From contig ML677351.1 of assembly GCA_007922305.1 (NCBI GenBank), positions 8,461,558-8,525,557 on the forward strand: a stretch of 64,000 nt of DNA, written 5' to 3'. The translations under genes and the position numbers were made by a program. Every line of letters begins with the position of its first letter. The stretch's first letter is position 1. This document shows, in pieces, positions 48,561-60,259 of the stretch. The notes below the pieces were generated by a model that saw nothing but the letters and a program-made list of their open reading frames with translations, was not told the origin of the DNA and made no database searches. This stretch comes from Dermatemys mawii (Eukaryota > Chordata > Testudines > Dermatemydidae).

Positions 48561-49677
48561 GGATAGTTTATATTTTATTTATAATAGTAATAATAAATGT
48601 ATATTTATAATAATAATAAATTGCATGTATCCAATTATAGCCCAATTCTCTTAGATTGTAAGAAATTTGGGCTAGGAACTGAGTTACTGAATGCTTCTGC
48701 AATATAAATATTGAAACAAAGTTATTGCGTTCTCTCTCTGAAGAAGCCAAATTGTTTGTTTGAAAGTTTGGTGCTATCTATCTTTATATAAAATATGTGA
48801 GCTATTTAAATGTCATGTTATACCATTGTTTGTACCTATAATTTTTTTAAACGAAGTGTTAGTTTATTTTTTACAATCATTGGGTCATTGACAACTGGAG
48901 AGTATAAGATTTTGAATCATCCTAGAGAAGACAGATATATTGTGTACTCATTTATTCATCCAACATTAGGTGGAGGTAACACACATCAAGAATTTGGAAT
49001 GTTCCAAGATGGTCAATGGGCTACCAGCTGAGGCTTGTAGTCAACACAAGGTGCAAAATTAAGACCAAATGCCAATTGGTCAAAAACAACCAAACAAAAA
49101 AAAAAGGGCCAAAACAGAAATTTAGGATATGAGGGAGAAGACTTTACCACTCTATGGGCTTTGGGATCAACTAGGAGGGTGCTACATTTCTAAAGGTTGT
49201 TTAAGGTGCTAATTTTCTCATTTTTTTCCAAGGGAGTGTTTTGATTACACTTCTGTTTAATGTTCTTATGTAACAAACTAGAAGAGGTTTCCACTTAATT
49301 TAGAAGATTAATACTGCACTAAAATTAGGTTCCACCCACTTGTGATTTTTCTTGAGAGCATGTAATCAGACAGGTCTTTAAAAAAGCTGCCATATCTAAA
49401 TTTGCAGTAAGACTCCATTTTAGAATAATATGGGCCAGGTCCTCAGCTACTATAAATCAGTGTAGCTTCCCTGATTGAATACAAATCTTCTGTTGCAACC
49501 CCATGTGAAAAATCTACAGGAAAAAAAAAAATAAACACAGAAAACAATAGGTGAAAAAAATTTAGAGAAGCAAGTTCATTATAAAAAGGATCTTCTTTGG
49601 AGAACCTGATGGTTGAAGTGTCTCAAAAAAAAGTGCACATTGTCATTTACATAATATATATTGCATATTCATTCTGC

Positions 49678-49678
<1 letters not shown>
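48561..49678. other. no gene; AT-rich
   Basis: A TAATAATAA-type low-complexity patch lies at 48580-48620. A short fragment of the fold-back family (GGTCCTCAGCTACTATAAAT) is at 49437. Nothing else was seen. Confidence 0.45.

Positions 49679-49708
<30 letters not shown>
49679..49708. repeat. (AT)n microsatellite
   Basis: About 15 uninterrupted AT units, the longest dinucleotide run in the window. Confidence 0.95.
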
Positions 49709-49712
<4 letters not shown>

Positions 49713-50264
49713 CCTTCCATGAAAATGAAGCACTGTTTAATCACAATCTTTAAATTCTATTGAATAAATCCTGTTTTGGAGAATGCTGTTTCAATGTTTT
49801 CCTTAAACATGACAGCACGAACTGTCATAATAGCTACCACTTATAAAGGACCCTATGTTAGAAACAATCTAAATGTGCACCATAAAAGTCTTGGAATTTT
49901 CCTGAAAGTGTGCACTAAAAACTTTTCCCCTCAATTCATTAGCTTTCATTCAACTTTGATTGCTGCTATAAAATGCTATTTCATTTTTATATCAGTTTTT
50001 TAGCTTACCATAAAGGAAGTGAACATAAATAATTTGTATTATTCTACCATGATCCTTGCTCAGAAGGGAATGCTGAAGCAATTTTATTAAATCATGCATT
50101 AGCTGCTGCATACAATTAAGGAAAAACAAATCTCAGAATTCAGAGCTTTACTTATAACAATACGTAATTGTTCTATTTGATATGTGCATTAAGTATATGG
50201 TACAAGAAAACGTAACAATGAGGACCAAAGCAGTTCACACAAGGTCAATTTAAAGGCTAAAATA

Positions 50265-50335
50265 CCAATACCTCACCCCACCTTGTGTCTCTAGTAGTAT
50301 GGGACCAACATGGCTAGAATAACACTGCAGATGCA
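50265..50335 (-). repeat. fragment of an abundant dispersed repeat
   Basis: Reversed, it reads TAGCCATGTTGGTCCCATAC, then AGAGACACAAGGTGGGGTGAGG. I recall this from a common turtle/crocodilian repeat. Only a short piece is present. Confidence 0.5.
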
Positions 50336-51284
50336 AAATTTGTGGCAGGAATTATTTCCTCATTGAAAAGGTGCTGAATTTTGTGTGTCTACGCTTTTCC
50401 TGTGTGAGTAAAAAGGATTGGGGAAACAATTGTGCTAGCTGACAATCACAGATGAGCTGGGTACCGGTTCTAAAAATGAATTCATGGTCTGATAAAAAGT
50501 GATAAGTCTGCTCCAAAACTTCTTATTCTAAATCTCATCAAAATGGTGGGCATAACAGGTCTAAAGAATAGTCCATCATAGACAGCAAACAGGTGCACAA
50601 CTGCTACCATAGTGAAGGAACTACTGAAGTAATTTATGAGCTGCTGTGGTGACACATAAGGGATAACCCCCCTGCTCAGGCAACTGAGGATTTCTGTAAT
50701 GGGGAGTTACCTCAAGGTAGCATAGAGCCAGGGCAGCTCTACAACAAACCTTGGCACAGGAGAGGGGAAGCATGGCTGGAGTGTGGCTGCACTTCAGCAA
50801 TACTAAGCTGGCTTAATGACCCCCTGAGAACCAGAAGATGTAACCAGCATCCCAAAAGACCTGAGGATTGAGGAAATCCATAGAATGATGCACAGTCATT
50901 TTTGCCTATCCAGGCCTGTACAAAGTTTGGCTCCCCTCTCTATAAAGCTCCATTTCTGCTAAATAGTCATAGCAACATGTCACTAGACAAGATTTAGCAA
51001 TCAGAGATTGAAAATACTCTTCCTAGAAGTTGTCTCCCTCTAACCCATCGATTTTGGATGTCAGTTTGTGAACAGTAAATATCTCTCTCTCATATCCTGG
51101 GGGAGAGGGAACAGAAAAAGGTACCTATCCTTCTCTCATTAGGACACACTTATAAGCATGAAGAAAAGTTCTTGCAGTTTCATGGGAAGGTGCCATTCTG
51201 TATTGAGGAGAATGCTATTTTTAGTCACTCCTAACAGCTGAAGTCCCTCATGAGAGCACTCCTTTACACTAAACATTGCAGAGT
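50336..51284. other. no feature recognised
   Basis: The sequence at 50650-50880 is GC-richer than its surroundings and may be a worn repeat, but no family could be named. Confidence 0.35.
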
Positions 51285-52500
51285 CAGAGTTTAAGACCAG
51301 AATGGATCACCAGATCATCTAGTTTTACCTTCTATACAATATAAGTCACCACCATCCCATCCAGTGTCCCATCTCCACCTGCACACTAAACCCAATCACC
51401 AAAATATTATAGCCCACAGGAGACTAGAGTAGGGGTCTACCAAATTCAGACCATTTTGGTTAATTTGACAGTCATAGGATTATAAAAAAAAATAGATGTC
51501 ATGATTTCAGCTATTTAAATCTGAAATGTCACAGTACTGTAATTATAGGGGTCCTGACCCAAAAAGGATTTGTGTGGGGGATAGGTCACAAGGTTATTCT
51601 GGGGGTGGGTTGCGGTACCGCTACCCTTAATTCTATGCTACTACTGGCAGAGGCGCTGCCTTCAGAGCTGGGCTCCTAGTTGGGAGCCCAGCTCTGAAGG
51701 CAGAGCCACCACCAGCAGCAGCACAAAAGAAAGGATGGTTTAGTATCGTATTGCCACCCTTACTTCTGCACTGCTGCCTGCAGAGCTAGGTCCTCAGTCA
51801 GCAGACGCCACTGTCTGGCCACCCAACTCTGAAGGCAGTGAAGTAGTAAGGGTAGCAGTACCTTAACCCCCTCAAATGACCTTGTAATTCCCCTGCAAGT
51901 CCTTTCTGGGTCAGGACCCCCAGTGTGAGAAACACTGGCCTCTCCTGTAAAATCTGTATACTACAGGTTAAAAGCACATAAAATACCAGATTTCACAGGG
52001 GTAGACCAAACTCCATGATGCGTTTTTCATGGCTGTGAATTTTATAAGGTCCTAATTTTGTGCCACAGGCAGAGCTAGGAGGGACCAAGATGCAACAATG
52101 TTGAGGCACCTGTAAGGGCAGAGAATTGATTAAATAAGATATATCCAGATAATCCTAGCAAGTAATCTGCCCCCCCACCACAAGCTTCAAAGGAAGGCAC
52201 AAAAATAGATAAACTGCCACACACCCACATCACCACCAATCTGACCTGGAGGACATTCCTTCTTGATCCCACACTTAGATCCTTGACGTGAGCAAAGACT
52301 AGCCAGTCAAGCACCTGAAAGGGAGAGAATGTTTGGTGCCACCTCAGATCACTGACCTACCCCATCCAGTATCCCATCTCAAGCCATGATGCTTCAGAGG
52401 AACAACAACAACAAAAAAAAACCCCACATACCCCAGATTATATAGGGACAGGCTAAAGGATCCCTTCCTGCACGTGACCACCTACAGTCCTGAAGCAAGA
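51285..52500 (-). mobile_element. CR1 LINE 3' region, split by a hAT MITE
   Basis: The left part (51285-51429) carries CAGATCATCTAGTTTTACC, a diverged form of the antisense CR1 3' end. The right part (from about 52061) continues with GGAGGACATTCCTTCTTGAT, ACTAGCCAGTCAAGCACCTG and GATCACTGACCTACCCCATC, the order expected for CR1. It is a non-coding 3' fragment, and the right end is not well defined. Confidence 0.7.
51431..52054. mobile_element. large palindromic hAT-type MITE nested in CR1
   Basis: The ends are AGGGGTCTACCAAATTCA and, inverted, TGAATTTTATAAGGTCCT. Further in, CAGATTTCACAGGGG and GGGGTCCTGACCCAAAAAGG are mirrored by CTTTCTGGGTCAGGACCCC. The centre holds CTTCAGAGCTGGGCTCC next to its inverted copy GGAGCCCAGCTCTGAAG, so several nested inverted repeats make up the element. 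It is non-coding. Confidence 0.75.
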
Positions 52501-52825
52501 GATTTAGGACAAACTGAAATGGACATGTAGAGCTGCCAAGTCCTCCCCGCTACCATCAAAAGTAACTCAGTCATACAGTCCCTCTCGCATTTGTTCAGCT
52601 CGCTCAAAACTAAATTAAGTTATTTGCCTCATAACACCTACATTTCTTTCTGCATTCTGGTATGCATGACCCGAGGTTTCAGGGGATTTATCCTCCCTAT
52701 GCGGTCACTTCTGCCTTTGCCCAATTTTTTGATGTGCCTGATTTCTGCTATTCTTCCCACACAGATTTGTATTCATTTTCATAGAAATTTGACGGCTGTT
52801 AAGATTTTTTTTTTTATTATCGAGG

Positions 52826-52970
52826 ATAGCCATGTTAGCCTGTATCCACAAAAACAAGGAGTCCAGTGGCACCTGAGAGAGAGTGGGTTTTTATCCATGA
52901 AAGCTTATATCCAAATAAATCTGTTAGGGTTTAATGTGCCACTGGACTCCTTGTTGTTTTTTATTGTCAT
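52826..52970. repeat. fold-back repeat with perfect 20-bp arms
   Basis: AACAAGGAGTCCAGTGGCAC at 52853-52872 is exactly inverted at 52936-52955. Between them lies GAAAGCTTATATCCAAATAA, which in the common turtle repeat belongs to one orientation only. The locus therefore joins the two orientations of one repeat. Confidence 0.8.
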
Positions 52971-53379
52971 TCATAATCTGCTTGGTTCTCAGTTACAGAG
53001 AAAATGGACATCAGTCACTGGAGTCAGGCTATTAAGAAAAAGGATTCAGAAAGAAATTCTGAAGTAATATTTTGAAATTACATCATTTTATAGAGTAAAA
53101 GTATGAGGCAATGCTGTGGAAGTATATTTTCATTATTAGGAAGAACAGTCTGAATGCAAACTCATGAAGCTGTACAGTTTACAACACAAAACCAAGAGAG
53201 GAACTTCTCAAAATGTGTTCAGGGGTAATTAGACAGACTCCATATTTTTCCCATGGAAGTTCTCTCCCAGATGTATACCCCACATTTTTCTGTCTCCTGA
53301 CTGCTCCCATCACTCCATGATTACATCATCACAAAAAAATCAACAGTAATGTAATCATTTAAAACACTCCTGTCAATAA

Positions 53380-53660
53380 GTGTTCTTTTCTTTCCCTTCA
53401 TTGTCACCTTCCTCTCCCACTTTGATCTATTTTCACTCTCATAGCCCATCTCAGTATTGTTCTCTCTCTCTCACTTTTCTGCTCTTATACCCACATTCAT
53501 TCCCCTATGACCCAGGTTACCTCACTTCCTTTTCTACTGTCTTTTGGAATTCATTCTCCAATCAGTTTCCTCTTCCCTAGTCATCTCCATCTTTTTATCA
53601 TTCCTTCCAACTTTCCCAGATCCTTCATCTTTTCTTTGTCCTTTCACCTCCAAACTTCCT
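53380..53660. repeat. pyrimidine-rich tract
   Basis: The plus strand is C/T-rich over about 280 bp, including (CT)n at 53461. Three overlapping open frames here come from composition. A diverged repeat is possible, but no family was named. Confidence 0.4.
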
Positions 53661-54382
53661 TGCAGAATTTATTCTATCACTCAAATGACCTATTCTTGCA
53701 CAAGGGACAGTTCTGGTTCTACTTGTGGTAATGCACATTATGCTTTAACCAGGGATGTGTAATACTGAGAAATCTATGGTTACCTGCTGCTTTTCTTCTG
53801 CTGCTGCAACTCTTGGCAAGCCAATAAATAAATATCAAGAGCTTCAAAATTAATGTTTTCAGAGAAACAATGAAACACGACTTAAGAATTCTGAAATGCC
53901 GTGTGTGTAAGAGTAAAAACAAAAATGTTAAACATGTTTCTGCAGACTATACCTAAAAAAGATAGGGCGATGACACAAACATAAGCAGGTGAAAAAATAT
54001 TGCAGTTACCAAGATCCAAACAAAGTATAGTAAATAAATTTATAATTTTCTCACAAAGACTGATGAAAGACCACCTTTAGTGCATATATTTTTAAGAGTG
54101 ACAAAGGGAGGTCTTCCTTCATTCCAGTTTTCCTCGTCTTTTGTTAACATTTATTAAGTGCAGTAAGTCACACTGTACAAGCTCTACTATAGCTTTAAAG
54201 CAATAAGCCAGTTTGGTGCCTATATGACTCTTATATCAAACAAAGAGTGATTTCCACAAGACTTTGTCTATTCCAAAAATCTCTTACATTTTGAGGACAC
54301 TTCCTAACATTAGAGCCTTTTAATATGCTTTGTTCTCCTTTCAGTGAACAGTTTTTGATACAGGTTTTATGTGTGTAAGCAG
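53661..54382. other. no feature recognised
   Basis: AT-rich sequence ending at the solo LTR. Confidence 0.4.
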
Positions 54383-54997
54383 TGTCAGGAATGAGATATA
54401 TTCTGACATCTGGTGGCGAACTATGGGAATTGCAGTGAGCCTTGCAAAATAAGTCTGGGGCCAATCAATTTGCATAGACACACCCACTGCGCCTAGCCTG
54501 AGCCCACAGCAGCCCACATGGCCACTTCGGCTGATGAGGGAGCCCCAGTTTCTATGTTATTGGGGCAGGAATGATAAAGTGATGTTACTGTGATTATGTG
54601 AATGAAGGACTATGGACATGTACTTGGCCCGTGTTATGATGGAGAGACTCGCCATCATCTAGGTAGCACTCACTGGGCAAGGGCCATGCGTTTTCAGAAC
54701 ACTGTGAGATTGAGAGAGGTGATGGACAGACCTATACCTTTTGGTGAGGGCTCTGTCTGAGGGCCTCCCAGGCCTATTGCACCCTGCCTCTCTCCACTGT
54801 GGAATGTCAGAATTGAATTTTGCTTCCATTAGGAGCCTGGTTCCAGGCTGCTGAGCTGACAATTGCTTTGGGCTCGCTGATGCACCTGCGCTAAGGCTCC
54901 CCTACTGTGAGCTGAAATCACTTAAGAGCTGAAATCACCTAAGAGCTAAAGAAATCACTGAGCACTGTCTTAAGTAGGGGGGACCTGGAAAAAGTGC

Positions 54998-55240
54998 AGA
55001 GTGGCTGGTGCAGCAGAGCAGTCTGTGTGTCGGCTAGCAGGACGGCTAGCGGAGTGACTGGTGCAGCAGAGCTGTCTGTCGACTAGCGGAGGCGTTGGTG
55101 CTGCGGGCAGAGTGACCGGCGTGGCAGAGCTGTCTGTCTGTCACCTAGCAGAGGCGTGGGTGCTGCGGGCAGAGTGACCAGCGCAGCAGAGCTGTCTGTG
55201 TGTCGGCTAGCAGAGCAGCTAGCGGATCAACGGGCAGAGC
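54998..55240 (+). repeat. diverged 53-62-bp tandem subrepeats in the LTR
   Basis: Four units begin AGAGTGGCTGG, GGAGTGACTGG, AGAGTGACCGG and AGAGTGACCAG at about 54998, 55051, 55109 and 55171. Each carries GCAGAGCTGTCTGT and CTAGCAG or CTAGCGG words. The unequal spacing shows that the units also differ by indels. Confidence 0.75.
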
Positions 55241-55609
55241 GGTTCGTAGGACAGCCAGTGGAGCGGAGCAGAGCCGATTGCGGTGAGAGCTGCAGCGGAA
55301 CCTCACGGAGAGGCGGCGCAGTCGGCCTCGGACCACGTAAGGTGCCCCGTGCCCTACCCTCCATCTCCACCCAGGCTGGAGGTAAGACTCTGCCAATTGA
55401 CTTTTGAACTCTGCACGGACCAAGGACAGAGACTCTTGGGCTGTTGGACTTTTGGGACTATTGAGTGACTTTTTGGGGTGGTGGAACTCAAGAGCCAAAG
55501 GGAAGGCCACGGCCTATTTGCTGGGAGGGGGGCTTCTGGTTCATGGTCTGGTTTATTAACCTTGTTTGTGGTGTTTCCCCAATATAATGCCACATAGTTT
55601 CTCCCTGTT

Positions 55610-55615
55610 ATTAAA
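55610..55615 (+). promoter_or_regulatory. LTR poly(A) signal ATTAAA
   Basis: ATTAAA lies 200 bp before the LTR end. It is a common variant of the poly(A) signal. Confidence 0.45.
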
Positions 55616-56079
55616 AGGCTTTGGTACACTCAGACTCTGTGCTTGCGAGAGGGGAAGTATTGTCTCTTACAGACGCCCAGAGGGGTGGTATATGGTTGTC
55701 CCAGGTCACTGGGTGGGGGCTCGAGCCGGTTTTTGTATTGTGCTATTGGAATGGAACCCCTGGATACTGAACCCGGCCCTTGTTGCTGCCAACTCTGATG
55801 GGCAGAAGGGTTACATGTGTACAGAACATGAAGTGGTGCTCATGGAAACTCTCACAAAAAAAATTAATTATAAGTAGGACTATTTTCACCTACAACCATC
55901 AGGCCGCCTAAGGTGAAGGCATCATGATCAGATACTTCCATCCATACTCAGCATTTTTGTCACCTAATCCAACTCAAGTCATATTAAATAGATTTTCCAG
56001 TACTTGATGGGTTAATTTATGACTAAGTGATTCCATTCAGCACTGAAGCCCTCCTTGGTCAGGGCATTGCAAGGATTTG

Positions 56080-56570
56080 ACCCTGTGATGGCCTGTTTCT
56101 GTCACGATAGCCCTCTGGCTAAGTCCCATCCAGTCCAAACCCCTTCTGGGATAACAGAAGTCAAACAAAAGTCCACACAAACCCAAGTGTCTTCCATATT
56201 TCTCAAACTCCTCTTCAGATCATCCTCCAGGCTCAGTTTCCAGCCAATTCCACACTACCTATAAGTCTCTCGGATTCTGGGATAGAGCCCTGACTCCCCA
56301 GTTCCTTCCCTGGAGTCTCTCTCACAGTCTGAGGCCCTACTTCAGGACCTCTCATAGAAATCCAACTTGCTCCCTGTGGTGCCTACTCCAAACTGAGTTT
56401 TCTCAGCCTTTTCATGAGGCTCAAGTGTTACATATTATCACACAATCCTAATGAGTCCAGCCACCTCTGGCTAAGATGCCATTAGTTATGGCACAGGTAG
56501 AGCTAGTTGAACAGGCTTAGCACGTGCAAGGCTTCCTGGTCCATATCCAAGAGAGGCCCCCAACAAGATT
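56080..56570. repeat. possible worn LTR-type repeat
   Basis: GC-richer than its surroundings, with GATAGCCCTCTGGCTAAG and AACCCCTTCTGGGATAAC words that remind me of turtle LTRs read in reverse. No ends, target duplication or poly(A) signal could be fixed, so this is a weak call. Confidence 0.25.
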
Positions 56571-56719
56571 ATATCTGATCTCACAAGTAATTAAACATCA
56601 TAATGAACACAAATGGCTTGAATTAAGGCACCCTTAAAACAGGCATTTCATAACTTATGGGTGCCTGAATTTTCAACCTTAACATTCTTTTAACATAGCT
56701 TTTTAAATAGTATTTGGTT

Positions 56720-56790
56720 CCACTTGAATCATCAGCAAGGTTGGGATCTTTAGGTCATCAGCACAGTGCTCTGCTGCTTGAGCTAACAAA
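56720..56790 (-). repeat. possible tRNA-derived SINE head
   Basis: Reversed, it reads TTAGCTCAAGCAGCAGAGCA, similar to the A box region of the SINE at 6.1 kb. The expected B box is worn (AAGATCCCAACC). Confidence 0.4.
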
Positions 56791-56979
56791 GTAACTGCTA
56801 AAAGTAGAAAGCTGTTATCTATATGGATCTGCCACTACAGCAGTATGGAGACATGTACTTTGCCATTAGGTTTCACATATATTTACTAGACCCAAAGAAA
56901 TGTTAATATTCAGGAATGATGGGTTAAATTCCAGGTTCTATAGGGGAGCATTCGTTAGTGGTTACATAGACTCTTTCCC

Positions 56980-57260
56980 ATCACCCACAACCTTTTCTTG
57001 TCTTAGCCCCCGCTCTTAGCTCTGTTCCCATTCATATTCTCTCTCAACTCCTACCCATCTTGCCTGCTCCTATCCTCACAGCTTCCTGGCTGCCAGCCCT
57101 TTTCTTGCCCTTGTACCCAGCTTCTGCCCTCCTCCCTCTAGAACTCTCTTCCTCCCTTTGACTTGGGTCTTCTCCCCACCCCATACCCCTATGCTCTCCC
57201 ATCCTTGGCTCCTGCAGTTGTCACTTTTTCTTGCTACTTCTCCTCTCACTCTTGTTCATA
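56980..57260. repeat. pyrimidine-rich tract
   Basis: C/T-rich plus strand with CAGCTTCCTGGCTGCCAGCC and TTCTGCCCTCCTCCCTC. It resembles the reverse of the purine-rich tract at 2.1 kb. Confidence 0.4.
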
Positions 57261-57293
57261 TTTTTGAAGCAGGCCCATAATCCTCTAATAAGT

Positions 57294-57604
57294 CAGGGTT
57301 CCCAAACTTGTTCTGTGGCTTGGCCAGGGTAAGCCCCTGTCTGGCCGCAAGTCATTTTGTTTACCCGAGTGGTCATAGGTTCGGCTGCTCGCAGCTCCCA
57401 CTGGCCACGGTTTGCCATTCCCAGCCAATGGGAACTGTAGGAAGCGGTGGCCGGGCCTACAGCTCCCATTGGCTGGGAATGGCGAACCGTGGCCAATGGG
57501 AGCTGCGAGTAGCTGAACCTACAGCCACTCGGGTAAACAAAACATCTTCCAGCCAGCCAGGGGCTTACCCTGGCCAAGCCACGGAACAAGTTTGGGAACC
57601 CCTG
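57294..57604. mobile_element. near-perfect 310-bp palindromic hAT-type MITE
   Basis: It starts CAGGGTTCCCAAACTTGTTC and ends with the inverted GAACAAGTTTGGGAACCCCTG-type terminus. The two arms of about 150 bp are inverted copies at roughly 90% identity. Because of this symmetry, open frames on the two strands give almost the same peptide, and neither is a gene. The flanking octamers (TAATAAGT, CATGGCTG) do not match, so the target duplication is lost. Confidence 0.85.
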
Positions 57605-59599
57605 CATGGCTGCAAAATTCAGAGGATAAACCCTAACATTAATAAATAGGTGTGAATTCTTACATGTTACTACATGTTCACTTACTCTAGTTTGGACATG
57701 CATTTCTGTTTCAAATATTATTGAAACTGCTAAAATACTGTGGCAGAAAGCCAAACAAGTGTCACATACAAGACATAAGTGATTAAGTTACTGAATAAGG
57801 CAAAAGGATTATAACCGGGGGAGAAATGTTTGCCATCTCCAGACCAGTCAAAGCAACATAATTAAGTGCATTTATACTCAGACCTTCAAAGAGATGTTGT
57901 GGAAACAAAGTTATGATAATGCAAGAAACATCGGAGGTTCAGATCTGGAGCATAATGGCCAATTAGATGTTTGTATATTTAAACAGCCTGGAGGCGGAGA
58001 AGGGGGAAATAGCCTTTCTTCCGCCACCTACAGAGATAAAATGAATCTCTGCAGTTAAGACGATATGGGGATTGGGGCTTTGGAAAGAGTCAGCCATATC
58101 AGAAAAATGGGAAAGCATAGTTCAGAAACATGTTACAGAAGAATGGTGCCTCTGAGAAAGAACTTCCTACAGCCAAGCTGCCAGGTAATATTCTGCTTCT
58201 GGAATACTTAATTTAATATGCAATGCCAAATTTCCAGTGTATGAACATAATCTCCCAGGATATTTTGTAGTATGGCAAAACATTTTTTATCTTTATTTCC
58301 TGTTGCATGCATGCATGCCAGTCCTTGTATTCCTCTGTATTAAAGGCTATTTTAATGGAATATATGCAACTGACATTTATTTATTTTTTTCAGACTTCTC
58401 CAAGTTTTCCCAGGGATTCACGGTTGCTGACACTCATTCAATAGATACATGGTGTGCAAGTTGTATCCAATATCTTTTTTCTGGTCTGAACACCCTGACT
58501 CCCAAAAGGAGTTTTGAACTCTGTTCAACTTTAGGATGTTTCAGATTATCTATGTGTTCAGAGTGGACACTCTGAGCACAAAAGGTAACAGGACAAAGTT
58601 ATATGTAACAGTTATCTTCTTGGGATACTTGAATTCTACATCACTTAATTTGGGAAAAAACTAAGCCATATACAACCCCAATACTTAGTTATAAGAGGAA
58701 GATTCAATATCAAGTGAGATCAATGACAGACTGGCATCATGCTTGGATTGCCAGCAGCAGAATATACAGGTATTCGGCCCTTTCCTGCAATAGCTGAAGT
58801 TCAAGCTTCAGGTTTCATAGCTATCTCTTTGGACTGTATTCACATTTTAAAAAGGGGTGTGGGTAAAAAAAACAAAACAAAAAAAAAAAAACACCACACA
58901 ACTATATTCATCAAGTAATTTTAGAAAAGTGGTAGAGAGCCACCTTGTTAGTATCAAGCAAAGAATATTCCACTTCTACGGTTGATGCGGACAAAGGTGA
59001 CAAATTTAGAAGTAACCTCTCTTTTTGCCAGGAGTGAAGACTTTTGTTTTTCCTCTCAAGTCCATATAAATTTTTTCCCTTACCCTACAGAACAAACAGA
59101 ATAGATTACTCACCACTAAAATCTGGGATAGCTGTATGGCTATGAACTGGAGGAGAGGGAAAAGGGGGATGGGGGGACAGAGAGAGGCAGATATAGAACT
59201 CACTTAGATAAGTATCTGTACAAAGAAACATAAGTTAATATAAAGATTTTATTGCTACAACTTTGGAAGATTTAGTGACTAACACACAGTGAAGAAACAC
59301 ATCATCATCATCAGGTTTCATCTGCATGAGGTTGTTTTCTCAGATGTCTTATTTGTTTGATATTTAAGTCTCTCCCTATGTGACTTGAAACCACAAAGAT
59401 CCCATACATTTCTGGAAAGGACTAAAAACCATCTTGTAACATCAAGTTAGGAAAAATCAGGCAAGACTGAAAGGTACATACTTATTCTTGATGTGTCCTT
59501 CTAGCATAGCTGGTCTATATGCAGAGAGCAAAGCAAGCTTTGTGAGGTGAGGCTAGTACTCTCCTGTTCCCTGCACGATGCAGATCTGGGTGGGTATGG
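57605..59599. other. no gene recognised
   Basis: About 2 kb of AT-rich sequence. The 112-codon frame at 58237-58575 resembles nothing I know. An A-rich run lies near 58868-58892. Confidence 0.4.
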
Positions 59600-60180
59600 G
59601 GGTATAATGTTATATGACCATATAGATCATTGTTTCAAACAGTTATATATTTGCAACTAATCTTGTACAAAATATTGCATGTGAGATGTCTACAGAAAGG
59701 TTATGACTTGCTTAATATGAGGATGTTATTTGTATGCATGTATCATTTTATATTTGAAGTTGAGTTTTGGCTCTATGCCTGGATTTCAAATGTTTGCTCC
59801 TGTGGAAATGCCCACAAAGTTTATAGCCTGCACATCTTGAAAGGACTATTCAGATTAAGTGGCTCATCAAGGAGCACGTAACTCAAAATGGATCATGGGA
59901 GATGCCTATCTACAGATATGGACTTTCCTGCCATGATTAAGCAAAATTATTCAGGGACACGTGACCTGCCCTTGACTCCAAACACCCATCTTTTACCTGT
60001 AATTCTCCACTAGCTGTGCTGAGAGTTTTGTTGGAAACAATGGGTTCCCCTCCACATGGCAAAAGCTATGAAAGGCTCTGGAAAACCCTAAGGAAACTAG
60101 AATGCCTAAGGAAGTTGCTTTTATGACTTTTTGTTAGCCAGTGTGGTGAAACAGAAGTTTACTTTTGATGCTGAGCAGGT
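59600..60180 (+). repeat. LTR-like dispersed repeat, copy 2
   Basis: It shares an ordered set of words with 24430-25010: TTATTTGTATGCATGTATCA, GGATTTCAAATG, GACACGTGACCTGCC and TTGGAAACAATGGGTT then CCACATGGCAAAAG. Both copies have the same orientation. Ends were not found. Confidence 0.5.
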
Positions 60181-60259
60181 ATATCTTATGGAAGAATAAC
60201 CACCAGTTTTGGGTTATGTTTGCCCTATTTCTCAGCATTTTGTATTTATTTTGCATTTA

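Larger units (their letters stand above)
54383..55815 (+). mobile_element. long solo LTR
   Basis: It begins TGTCAGGAATGAGATATATT and ends GGGTTACA, giving 1,433 bp in TG...CA form. A poly(A) signal ATTAAA lies at 55610-55615, followed by a plausible R/U5 segment. A subrepeat array sits at 54998-55240. TGTGTA follows the right end directly and also occurs on the left but 5 bp away from the LTR start, so the target duplication is unclear. I recall the first 30 bases from a turtle LTR, probably Gypsy-type. No internal genes. Confidence 0.75.

Noticed and set aside
52591..53067. 158-codon plus-strand open frame
   Set aside because: Its second half passes through the fold-back repeat at 52826-52970 and the first half resembles nothing known.
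53380..53762. Three overlapping serine/proline-rich frames
   Set aside because: All come from a pyrimidine-rich tract in which stop codons are rare.
55145..55510. 121-codon minus-strand frame and its plus-strand counterpart
   Set aside because: Both lie within the solo LTR and its subrepeats.
57308..57754. Two mirror-image genes
   Set aside because: The similarity of the two peptides follows from the palindromic MITE.
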